Assembly (NCBI GenBank): GCA_036563805.1
Contig: DATCLS010000077.1
Coordinates: 1 to 64,000 of the forward strand
Source of the DNA: DATCLS01 sp036563805
Lineage (GTDB): Bacteria > Actinomycetota > Acidimicrobiia > Acidimicrobiales > VFJN01
Direction: 5' to 3'
Length of the DNA: 64,000 nucleotides
Shown in pieces: positions 41,360 through 49,392 of the stretch. The position numbers and the translations under genes are program-made. Below the pieces are notes generated by a model, which made no database searches, was not told the origin of the DNA, and saw nothing but the letters and a program-made list of their open reading frames with translations. Position 1 is the stretch's first letter. Each line of letters opens with the position of its first letter.

Positions 41360-43341
41360 CCGCGGAGACGAACACCGAGACGCACACCGACGCGAGCGAC
41401 ACGGCCACGAGCGCCGGCACGAGCGCCGAGGCGCGGCCGGCGGCCAGCGGCACGCAGCCCGAGGCCGGCAGCGGGCCGCAGAGCGCGGCGATGCCGTCGC
41501 CGTTCCCGGCCATCGAGAGCTACGCCTTCCTCTCCGACTGCCACACCGGGGCGCTGGTGGCGCCGGACGGGGCGGTCGGCTGGCTGTGCGTGCCCCGCTT
41601 CGACGGCCCCAGCGTGTTCGGCAGCCTGCTCGACCGGGAAGCCGGGTACTTCCGGCTGGGGCCGTTCGGCATCGACGTCCCGGCGGCCCGGGCCTACGAG
41701 CCCGGGACCAACATCCTGTGCACGACGTGGAACACGCCGACCGGCTGGGTCGTCGTGCGCGACGCGCTGACCATGGGCCCCCACTGGGGCGAGGACACGG
41801 TCACGCCCCACACCCGGCCGCCGGCGGACGACGACGCCGACCACGTGCTGGTGCGCACGGCCGAGTGCATCGACGGTCGGGTCGAGGTCGAGCTCGTGTG
41901 CGAGCCGGTCTTCGACTACGGCCGGACCGGGGCGTCGTGGACGCTGGCGGGCGGCGACCGCCACGCCGCCGACGCCACGGGCGCCGGCCAGACGATCCGG
42001 GTCCAGACCGACATGGCGCTCGGCATCGAGGGCGGCCGCGTGCGGGCCCGGCACGTCCTCGGCCCCGGCGACCGGATCTACTGCGCCCTGTCCTGGGCCG
42101 ACGGGCTGGCCGCCCCCACCGACGTCGACGACGCCACCGCACGGCTGGCCGCCACCACCCGCTTCTGGCGCGACTGGTTGGGGCGGGCGCGCCACATCGA
42201 CCACCCGTACCGGGAGGCGCTCGAGCGTTCCGCCCTCGCCATCAAGGGCCTCACCTACATGCCGACCGGCGCGACCGTGGCCGCCCTGACCACGTCGCTG
42301 CCCGAGACCCCGGGCGGCGAGCGCAACTGGGACTACCGCTACACGTGGATGCGCGACTCGACGTTCACCCTGCAGGCGCTCCACTACCTGGACCTCGACT
42401 GGGAGGCCGACGAGTTCATCCAGTTCATCGCCGAGATCGAGCCGGTCGACGACGGCGGCCTCCAGATCATGTACGGGATCGACGGCCGGCGCGACCTGTC
42501 CGAGACGACCCGCGACGACCTGTCCGGCTACGCCGGCGCCCGCCCGGTGCGGGTCGGCAACGGGGCCTGGGACCAGCGCCAGAACGACGTGTACGGCGCG
42601 GTGCTCGACTCGATCCTGCTCCACACCCGGCGCAGCGAGCGCCTGCCCCGGGGCCTGTGGCCGCTGGTCGAGTCGCAGGCCGAGTGCGCCACCCGCGTCT
42701 GGCGCGACCCCGACCAGGGGATCTGGGAGGCGCGCGGCCAGCCCCGGCACTACGTGTCCTCGAAGCTCATGTGCTGGGTGGCGCTCGATCGGGCCGCCAA
42801 GCTGGCCGCCATCCGGGGTGACGCCGAGCGGCAGGCCGCCTGGGCGGCCACCGCCGCGGAGATCAAGGCCGACATCCTCGCCCACGGCGTCGACGACCGC
42901 GGCGTGCTGCGGCAGCACTACGACACCGACGCGCTCGACGCCTCGACGCTGCTGGCGGCCATCTTCGGGTTCCTGCCCGGCGACGACGAGCGCTTGCGCG
43001 CCAGCGTGCTGGCCATCGCCGACGAGCTCACCGACACCGGCTTCGTCCTGCGCTACCGCACGGACGAGACGGACGACGGCCTGTCGGGCCGGGAGGGCAC
43101 GTTCCTGATCTGCTCGTTCTGGCTCGTGTCGGCCCTCGCCGTCATCGGCGAGGAGCAGCGGGCCCGCGACCTCATGGAGCGCCTCCTGCGGATCGCCTCG
43201 CCGCTCGGGCTCTACGCCGAGGAGTTCGACACCGACACCGCCCACCACCTCGGCAACTTCCCGCAGGCGTTCTCGCACCTGGCGCTCATCGAGGCGGCCG
43301 GTCGGATCATCCTCCACGAGCGCCTGCGGGAGCTGACGTGA
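41356..43341 (+). CDS. GH15 glycoside hydrolase (glucoamylase or trehalase type)
   Basis: A 661-residue GH15 enzyme, near the length of mycobacterial GH15 trehalases. After a 45-residue low-complexity leader come YAFLSDCHTGALVAPDGAVG, then PGGERNWDYRYTWMRDSTFT in the catalytic barrel, the general-acid block DPDQGIWEARGQPRHYVSSK and the general-base block LYAEEFDTDTAHHLGNFPQA. No signal peptide, so it acts in the cytoplasm and would release glucose from trehalose or maltodextrins. ATGA overlap with zwf and GTGA overlap with the next gene. Confidence 0.92.
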   Translation: MTAETNTETHTDASDTATSAGTSAEARPAASGTQPEAGSGPQSAAMPSPFPAIESYAFLSDCHTGALVAPDGAVGWLCVPRFDGPSVFGSLLDREAGYFRLGPFGIDVPAARAYEPGTNILCTTWNTPTGWVVVRDALTMGPHWGEDTVTPHTRPPADDDADHVLVRTAECIDGRVEVELVCEPVFDYGRTGASWTLAGGDRHAADATGAGQTIRVQTDMALGIEGGRVRARHVLGPGDRIYCALSWADGLAAPTDVDDATARLAATTRFWRDWLGRARHIDHPYREALERSALAIKGLTYMPTGATVAALTTSLPETPGGERNWDYRYTWMRDSTFTLQALHYLDLDWEADEFIQFIAEIEPVDDGGLQIMYGIDGRRDLSETTRDDLSGYAGARPVRVGNGAWDQRQNDVYGAVLDSILLHTRRSERLPRGLWPLVESQAECATRVWRDPDQGIWEARGQPRHYVSSKLMCWVALDRAAKLAAIRGDAERQAAWAATAAEIKADILAHGVDDRGVLRQHYDTDALDASTLLAAIFGFLPGDDERLRASVLAIADELTDTGFVLRYRTDETDDGLSGREGTFLICSFWLVSALAVIGEEQRARDLMERLLRIASPLGLYAEEFDTDTAHHLGNFPQAFSHLALIEAAGRIILHERLRELT

Positions 43342-44902
43342 CAGCGGCCACCGACGCCTACGACGTCGTCATCATCGGCACCGGCGCCGGCGGCGGCACC
43401 CTGGCCCGCCACCTGGCCCCGTCCGGGAAGCGCATCCTGCTTCTCGAACGGGGCGGGTGGCTGCCCCGCGAGCCCGAGAACTGGCAGGCGGCCGACGTGT
43501 TCGTCGACGGCCGCTACGTCTCGCCCGACACCTGGTACGACGCCAGGCAGCACCCGTTCCAGCCGCAGGTCCACTACTTCGTCGGCGGCGCCACCAAGCT
43601 CTACGGCGCCGCGCTCTACCGCCTCCGGGAGGAGGACTTCGGCGAGCTGAAGCACCACGACGGCGTCTCGCCCGCCTGGCCCATCTCGTACGCCGACATG
43701 GAGCCCTACTACACCCGGGCCGAGGAGATGTACCAGGTGCACGGCGCCCGGGGCGAGGATCCGACCGAGCCGCCGGTCAGCGGCCCCTACCCGTGCCCGC
43801 CGCTGGCCCACGAGCCGCGGATCCAGCAGCTCGCAGACGACTTGGCCGCCGCCGGCCACCACCCCTTCCACGCGCCATGCGGCGTCCTGTTCGACGCGGC
43901 GCGCCCGTCGGACAGCACCTGCGTGCGCTGCGCGAACTGCGACGGGTTCCCCTGCCCGCTGCACGCCAAGGCCGACGCCGAGGTGATGGGCGTGCGGCCG
44001 GCGCTGGAGCAGCCGAACGTCACGCTGCTCACGAACGCCACCGCCGTCCGGCTGGTCACCGATCCGACCGGCAGGTCGGTCACCGCGGTCGAGGTCGAGC
44101 GCGACGGCGAGCGGGAGCGGTACGCGGGCGACGTCGTCGTGGTGTCCTGCGGCGCGGCCAACACGGCGAAGCTGCTGCTGGCGTCGGAGACCGACGTGCA
44201 CCCCCACGGCCTGGCCAACGGCTCGGGCCAGGTGGGCCGGAACTACATGTCCACAACAGCCAGGCCGTGCTGGCGCTGTCGCGGGAGCCGAACCCGACGG
44301 TGTTCCAGAAGACGCTCGGCGTGAACGACTTCTACTTCGGGACCGACGACTTCCCGTTCCCCATGGGGAACGTTCAGATGCTGGGCAAGTCGCAGGGGGT
44401 CATGTACCGGGGCGAGAAGCCCGTCGAGACCCGGCTCGCCCCCAGCGTGGCGCTCCGCGACGTCGCCGAGCACGCGGTCGACTTCTGGCTGTCGACCGAG
44501 GACCTGCCCCGGCCCGACAACCGGGTGACGCTGGGTCCGGGCGGCAGCGTCGAGCTGAGCTACACGCCCAGCAACCAGGAGCCGACCAAGCGGCTGTACC
44601 ACCAGCTCAAGTCGATGCTCGGCCACCTGGGCATGCACCCCGGCCACCTCGTTCCCCACCACGCCTACTTCAAGACGGCGATGCCGGTGGCGGCCGTGGC
44701 CCACCAGGCGGGCACCTGCCGGTTCGGGACGGATCCGGCCACGTCGGTCCTCGACGTGAACTGCCGGGCCCACGAGCTCGACAACCTCTACGTCGTCGAC
44801 ACCAGCTTCTTCCCCAGCATCGGCGCCGTGAACCCCGCCCTCACGGCCATGGCCAACGCCCTGCGGGTCGGCGATCACCTGCTCGACCGGCTGGGCGTCT
44901 AG
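43338..44902 (+). pseudogene. GMC-family oxidoreductase with a single-base deletion
   Basis: A flavin-dependent sugar/alcohol oxidoreductase of about 520 residues. First frame: FAD loop YDVVIIGTGAGGGTLARHLA, FVGGATKLYGAALYRLREED, a cysteine cluster CVRCANCDGFPCPLHAKADA, and VVVSCGAANTAKLLLASETD. After GQVGRNYM one T is missing near 44250 (ATGTCCACAAC for ATGTTCCACAAC); the next frame carries HNSQAVLALSREPNPTVFQK on to HQAGTCRFGTDPATSVLDVN and the final GAVNPALTAMANALRVGDHL with the catalytic His/Asn region. All else is intact, so this could be a sequencing error. Sugar substrate would suit the operon. Confidence 0.85.
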
Positions 44903-44907
44903 GGCCC

Positions 44908-46344
44908 ATGGGGCTCCTGGCGGTCGACCCCGTGCCGTGGGCGCGGGCGCAGATGGCGTTCACGCTCGCCGCCCACATCATCCTCGTCCCCCTCGGGGTG
45001 GCGTGGGCGTGCATGACGCTGATCGCCAACTGGCGGGCGATCCGGCGCGACGACCGGGATGCGCTGGTGCTCGCCCAGCGCTGGTCGAAGTACATGGCCG
45101 TCACGTTCGCGGTGGGCGCGGTGACCGGGACGGTCCTGACGTTCGAGTTCGGGCTCCTGTGGCCCCGGTTCATGGGCCGCTGGGGCGCAGCGTTCGGCAT
45201 CCCGTTCGCGGTCGAGGGCCTGTTCTTCTTCACCGAGGCGATCTTCATCGCCCTCTACATCTTCGGCTGGAAGCGGCTGCGGCCCTGGCCCCACTTCTGG
45301 ACCGGCGTGCCGATCGTGGTCGCCGGCATCGGCGGCACGCTGTCGGTGATCGCGGCCAACGCCTGGATGAACGAGCCCGACGGGTTCACGCTGAACCGCG
45401 CTGGCGAGGTCGTCGACGTCGACCCCGTCGACGTGTTCTTCACCGACGCCTGGCCGTACGAGGCGTCGCACATGCTCGTGGCCGCGTACCTGGTCGGCGG
45501 GTTCCTCGTCGCCTCGGTGTACGCGGTCGGCCTGCTGCGGGGGCGCCGCGACCGCTACCACCGGCTCGGCTTCCTCATCCCCTTCACGGTCGCCGCCGTC
45601 GCCACGCCGATCCAGATGATGGTCGGCGACACGGTGGCCCGCTGGGTCTACGAGAACGAGCCAGCCAAGTTCGCGGCGATCGAGCTCGTGCCGGAGACCG
45701 ACAGCGACGTGCCCGAGACCCTGCTCGGGCGCCTCGATGCGGACGGCGACGTCGAGGGCGGGATCGCCATCCCCGGGCTCGCCTCGATCCTGTCCGACCC
45801 CAGCGAGGGCACGTCCACGGTCGTGCAGGGCCTGGACGCCTTCCCCGCCGACGAGCGCCCGACGCGGCGCGAGGCGAACACCGTGCACCTGGCCTGGGAT
45901 GTCATGGTCGGGATCGGCACCCTGCTGTCCCTGCTGTCGGCCTGGTACGCGCTGGCCTGGATCGTCCGGCGCGACATGCCCCGGTCCCGCCTGTTCCTCC
46001 GGGCCGCGGCGGGCGCCGGCGTCGCCGCCGTGCTGGCCATGGAGGCGGGGTGGGTGGTCACCGAGGTCGGCCGCCAGCCCTGGATCGTGCGGGGCCACAT
46101 GAAGGTCGAGGACGCGGCCACCACCAACGGCGGCGTGTGGATCACGTTCCTGGTCGTCGTGGCCGTGTATCTGGCCCTGGCCGTCGCGCTCGTGCTCGTC
46201 CTGCGGGCCATGAGCCGGCGGTTCCGCCGGCAGGACGAGCTCGTCGACACCGACGTCCCGTACGGGCCCCGAGGCCCCAGGGGGGTCGGCGCCGACGCCC
46301 CGGCCGCCGAGGAACCCGAGGAACCGGAGCGCGTCGGTGGATGA
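44908..46344 (+). CDS. cydA: Cytochrome bd ubiquinol oxidase subunit I
   Basis: A 478-residue membrane protein. Heme-ligand and family motifs: WARAQMAFTLAAHIILVPLG (His for the high-spin heme), FGIPFAVEGLFFFTEAIFIA, WPYEASHMLVAAYLVGGFLV, and VVTEVGRQPWIVRGHMKVED with the GRQPW signature. It forms the quinol oxidase that reduces oxygen to water with high affinity. It begins five bases after the GMC stop and overlaps cydB. Confidence 0.95.
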   Translation: MGLLAVDPVPWARAQMAFTLAAHIILVPLGVAWACMTLIANWRAIRRDDRDALVLAQRWSKYMAVTFAVGAVTGTVLTFEFGLLWPRFMGRWGAAFGIPFAVEGLFFFTEAIFIALYIFGWKRLRPWPHFWTGVPIVVAGIGGTLSVIAANAWMNEPDGFTLNRAGEVVDVDPVDVFFTDAWPYEASHMLVAAYLVGGFLVASVYAVGLLRGRRDRYHRLGFLIPFTVAAVATPIQMMVGDTVARWVYENEPAKFAAIELVPETDSDVPETLLGRLDADGDVEGGIAIPGLASILSDPSEGTSTVVQGLDAFPADERPTRREANTVHLAWDVMVGIGTLLSLLSAWYALAWIVRRDMPRSRLFLRAAAGAGVAAVLAMEAGWVVTEVGRQPWIVRGHMKVEDAATTNGGVWITFLVVVAVYLALAVALVLVLRAMSRRFRRQDELVDTDVPYGPRGPRGVGADAPAAEEPEEPERVGG

Positions 46345-47434
46345 GGCCGTCGCCGTCGCGCTCTTCCTGGCGGTCACCGCCTACGCCGTGCTCGCCGGGG
46401 CCGATCTCGGCGCCGGCTTCTGGGATCTCGTCGCCGGCGGGGCCGACCGGGGCGCCCGGCCCCGGGCGCTGATCGACCACGCCATCGGGCCGGTGTGGGA
46501 GGCCAACCACGTGTGGCTGATCTTCGCCCTCGTCGTGCTGTGGACCGCGTTCCCCGAGGCGTTCGCGTCGATCACGCTCACGCTCTTCGTGCCCCTCACG
46601 CTGGTGGCGCTGGGGATCGTGCTGCGCGGCGCCGGCTTCGCCTTCCGCAAGAGCCTGGTCCGCACGTCCGAGCGGCGGGCGTTCGGGGCGCTGTTCGCGA
46701 CCTCGTCCGTGCTCGTGCCCTACGGCATGGGCGCGGTGGCCGGGGCCATCGCCTCGGGCCGGGTGCCGGCCGGCGGCGAGGCCGGCGACCCCGTGACGAG
46801 CTGGGTCAACCCGACGTCGGTCGTCGGGGGCGTCCTCGCCGTGGCCGCCGGCGCCTACCTCGCCGCCGTCTACCTCGTGTGGGACGCTCGCCGCCTGGCC
46901 GACGACGCGGCCGTGGAGTACTTCCGCCGGCGGGCCGTCGGCGCCGCCGTGGCGGCCGGCGCGACGGCGTGCGCCGGCGTCGTCGTGCTGCGGGCCGACG
47001 CCCGGTACGTGTTCGACGGGATGGCCGCCCGGGCCCTCCCGCTGGTCGCGCTGTCCGCGCTGGGCGGGCTCGGGTCGCTCGCCCTGCTCGTGCGGGGGGC
47101 GGCGGGGTCACGGGCGCCGCGCGGGGCGCGCCTGCTCGCCGTCGGCGCCGTGGCCAGCATCGTCTGGGGCTGGGGCGTCGCCCAGTGGCCCTACCTGCTC
47201 CCGACCGACCTGCGGGTGTCGGAGGCCGCCGCGCCCTCGGCGACGCTCGCCACCGTGCTCGTGGTCTTCGGCGTGGCCGCGGTCGTCATCGGGCCGGCAC
47301 TCGCACTGCTCTACGCGCTCGACCAGCGGAGCCTGCTGCCGGACGAGCCGGACGCACCGGGCGCCCCGGGCGGGCCGGCTGCAGGACCACCAGGGCGTCG
47401 CCGTCCTCCGGCTCGGGCCGCGCCCGGGCGGTGA
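46337..47434 (+). CDS. cydB: Cytochrome bd ubiquinol oxidase subunit II
   Basis: A 365-residue membrane partner of CydA: YAVLAGADLGAGFWDLVAGG, IGPVWEANHVWLIFALVVLW (the conserved EANHVWL), TLFVPLTLVALGIVLRGAGF. GTG start eight bases inside cydA. The hydrophobic core ends at ALALLYALDQRSLLPDE; the last 30 residues are Pro/Gly/Arg-rich and lie opposite the end of the antiporter gene, giving a 149-base tail-to-tail overlap. No cydCD genes are seen nearby. Confidence 0.94.
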   Translation: MDEAVAVALFLAVTAYAVLAGADLGAGFWDLVAGGADRGARPRALIDHAIGPVWEANHVWLIFALVVLWTAFPEAFASITLTLFVPLTLVALGIVLRGAGFAFRKSLVRTSERRAFGALFATSSVLVPYGMGAVAGAIASGRVPAGGEAGDPVTSWVNPTSVVGGVLAVAAGAYLAAVYLVWDARRLADDAAVEYFRRRAVGAAVAAGATACAGVVVLRADARYVFDGMAARALPLVALSALGGLGSLALLVRGAAGSRAPRGARLLAVGAVASIVWGWGVAQWPYLLPTDLRVSEAAAPSATLATVLVVFGVAAVVIGPALALLYALDQRSLLPDEPDAPGAPGGPAAGPPGRRRPPARAAPGR

Positions 47435-49118
47435 CCGGGAGGAGCCGGCCACCGGCCCGGACGACGAACAGCAGCGCGGCGTCGTCCGGCACGCCGTCGG
47501 CCGCGGGCCGCACCGCGAACCGCGCCCCCGCCCGGTGCCTGCGGGCCAGCTCGCAGCCGGTGAGCTCGCCGCCGAACAGCAGCTCACCCGGGGTGAAGGG
47601 CGCCACGACCCCGACGTTGTGCCGCGGGGCGGGCACCCGGTACACGCCCTCGTCGAGCATGCCCTCGAGGGCGACCGCGGCCAGGGCGTTGAAGTCGTTC
47701 TGGTCGGTGAGCAGCAGGACCATCGTGATGCCCTCCAGCTCGGCGCCCCGGCCGGCGGCGTCGGCGACGAGGCGGCCGGGGGCCAGCTCGAGGCCGGCCT
47801 GCTCGATGCGTCGGCGCTCCTTCCGGGCCCCCGCCCACAGCACCACGCTCACCCCGTGGTCCTCGAGCGCCCGGGCCAGGGCCACCACCCAACCGGTCCC
47901 GCCCACCACGAGAGGGCGCGACCGGTCGGGCCGGGCCACACCGAGGCGACGGGCGACCGGGACCGCGGTGAGCCCGTACAGCGTCACCGTGCCCACGATC
48001 ACGAGGAAGGCCAGGGGCAGGATGTCGTCGGCGCCGGGGATGCCGGCGTCCACGAGGCTGCCCGAGAACGTCGAGGCGGTCGCCGCGGCCACGATGCCGC
48101 GCGGCGCCATCCAGCCGATGAAGGCCCGCTCCCCCGGCGCCAGCTCGGTGCCGGCGGTGGCCAGCGCAGCGACGAGCGGTCGGGCGACGACCACGAGCAC
48201 GGCCACCAGCCCGGCCGCCGGGAGGAGCACGTCGACGACGGAGTCGGGCGAGACCGTCGCCGAGATCGAGACGAACAGCAGCCCGATGATCAGCTGGATG
48301 ACCGTCTCGAAGAACGGCCGCCGGGCGGGGATGTCGAACCCGGGCAGGTTGGCGAGCGCCACGCCCATGACGATGGCGGCGATGAGCCCCGTGTCGTCAC
48401 GGGCCACGTCGCACGCCGCGGCGGTGGCGAGCACGACCGCCAGCGCGCCGTTGGCGCCGAGCACCTCGGAGAGGTCGAAGCGCCGGAACAGCAGCCACAG
48501 CGCCCCCACCCCGGCGGCGCCCCCGGCCAGCCCGACGCCGACGCTGGTCACGAACTGGCCGGCCTCGTAGCCCAGCGGCCGCGGGTCGGTGGCCAGGACC
48601 GCGTGGAAGACCAGCGCGCCGAGGATCGCCCCGATGGGGTCGATGACCGAGCTCTCCCAGGTCAGGACCGTGCGGACCCGCGGGCTCGGCCGGACGAACG
48701 CCAGCAGCGGCCCGACCACCGTCGGCCCCGAGACCACGAGGATGGTGCCCAGCATCAGCGCCGCCCCCGCCGAGAGACCCAGCAGGCGGGCGGTGACGGT
48801 GGCGATCCCCAGGGTGATCGGCACGCCGAGCACGATCAACCGGGTCACGACCCGGGGGGCGCCGCCGGTCAGCCGCCCCAGGTCGAGCGACAGCCCGGCC
48901 TCGAACAGGATGATCGCCACCGCCAGGGTGACCAGCGGCTCGAAGGCCGGCCCGACCAGGTTGGTCGGCACCACGTTGTCGGTGACGGCCCCGGCCGTGA
49001 ACCCGGCGGGCAGCAGGAGGACCAGGGCGGGGATGCGGAGCCGGCTGGCCAGGACCTGCGAGCCGACGGCGAGCGCCACGGTCAGGCCCAGGCCGGCGAC
49101 GATCTCGTCGGTGGTCAG
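47286..49118 (-). CDS. Cation:proton antiporter (CPA1/CPA2 type) with TrkA-N domain
   Basis: A protein of about 610 residues with some twelve membrane segments: VALAVGSQVLASRLRIPALV, TLAVAIILFEAGLSLDLGRL, LGTILVVSGPTVVGPLLAFV and RAFIGWMAPRGIVAAATAST, followed by a TrkA-N/RCK-type nucleotide-binding domain (RPLVVGGTGWVVALARALED; VLLLTDQNDFNALAAVALEG). It exchanges Na+ or K+ for H+. Start is uncertain: homologues begin at the TTDEI segment, and here a CTG (49118) follows a GGAGG by four bases. A GTC precedes it, and no ATG or GTG is well placed. Two palindrome copies lie upstream. Confidence 0.88.
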   Translation of the reverse strand: MTTDEIVAGLGLTVALAVGSQVLASRLRIPALVLLLPAGFTAGAVTDNVVPTNLVGPAFEPLVTLAVAIILFEAGLSLDLGRLTGGAPRVVTRLIVLGVPITLGIATVTARLLGLSAGAALMLGTILVVSGPTVVGPLLAFVRPSPRVRTVLTWESSVIDPIGAILGALVFHAVLATDPRPLGYEAGQFVTSVGVGLAGGAAGVGALWLLFRRFDLSEVLGANGALAVVLATAAACDVARDDTGLIAAIVMGVALANLPGFDIPARRPFFETVIQLIIGLLFVSISATVSPDSVVDVLLPAAGLVAVLVVVARPLVAALATAGTELAPGERAFIGWMAPRGIVAAATASTFSGSLVDAGIPGADDILPLAFLVIVGTVTLYGLTAVPVARRLGVARPDRSRPLVVGGTGWVVALARALEDHGVSVVLWAGARKERRRIEQAGLELAPGRLVADAAGRGAELEGITMVLLLTDQNDFNALAAVALEGMLDEGVYRVPAPRHNVGVVAPFTPGELLFGGELTGCELARRHRAGARFAVRPAADGVPDDAALLFVVRAGGRLLPVTARARPEPEDGDALVVLQPARPGRPVRPARPAAGSAGRARRAVRVPAR

Positions 49119-49232
49119 GACGCCTCCCTTCTCCGTGGGGCTCCTCGCGGGCTCGCCCGTGGGCCGTCCCCGGGGCCCGCTGCCTCGTCCGTGGGACCGC
49201 CGCTCAGGGGACCGCGCCGGCTCGCCTGGCCG

Positions 49233-49252
49233 CATCGCCCGGACCGGGTGAT
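49233..49252. promoter_or_regulatory. Shared palindrome, copy F, antiporter side
   Basis: CATCGCCCGGACCGGGTGAT, palindromic over ATC-CCCGG-CCGGG-GAT. Its reverse complement ATCACCCGGTCCGGGCGATG equals copy G except for one base. Confidence 0.7.
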
Positions 49253-49315
49253 CGCGGCCACGGCCCGCGATGGGTCGATCGACGCCGACCTGGAGGCGCC
49301 GCGATGTTCCCGCCA

Positions 49316-49335
49316 ATCACCCCGTCCGGGCGATG
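49316..49335. promoter_or_regulatory. Shared palindrome, copy G, sulfatase side
   Basis: ATCACCCCGTCCGGGCGATG, inverted relative to copy F and 58 bases upstream of the sulfatase start. The pair F/G brackets an 83-base spacing (start to start) in the divergent region, like pair A/B at 38.5 kb. Confidence 0.7.
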
Positions 49336-49392
49336 AGAGCGGCGGCGGGGCCGGCGTTCGATGGTGCCGTCAGCTCACCCCGGGGGAAGCCG

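Noticed and set aside
41323..43317. A 664-codon minus-strand frame opposite the GH15 gene
   Set aside because: Antisense of a full GH15 enzyme; composition is Arg/Gly/Val-rich without recognisable motifs.
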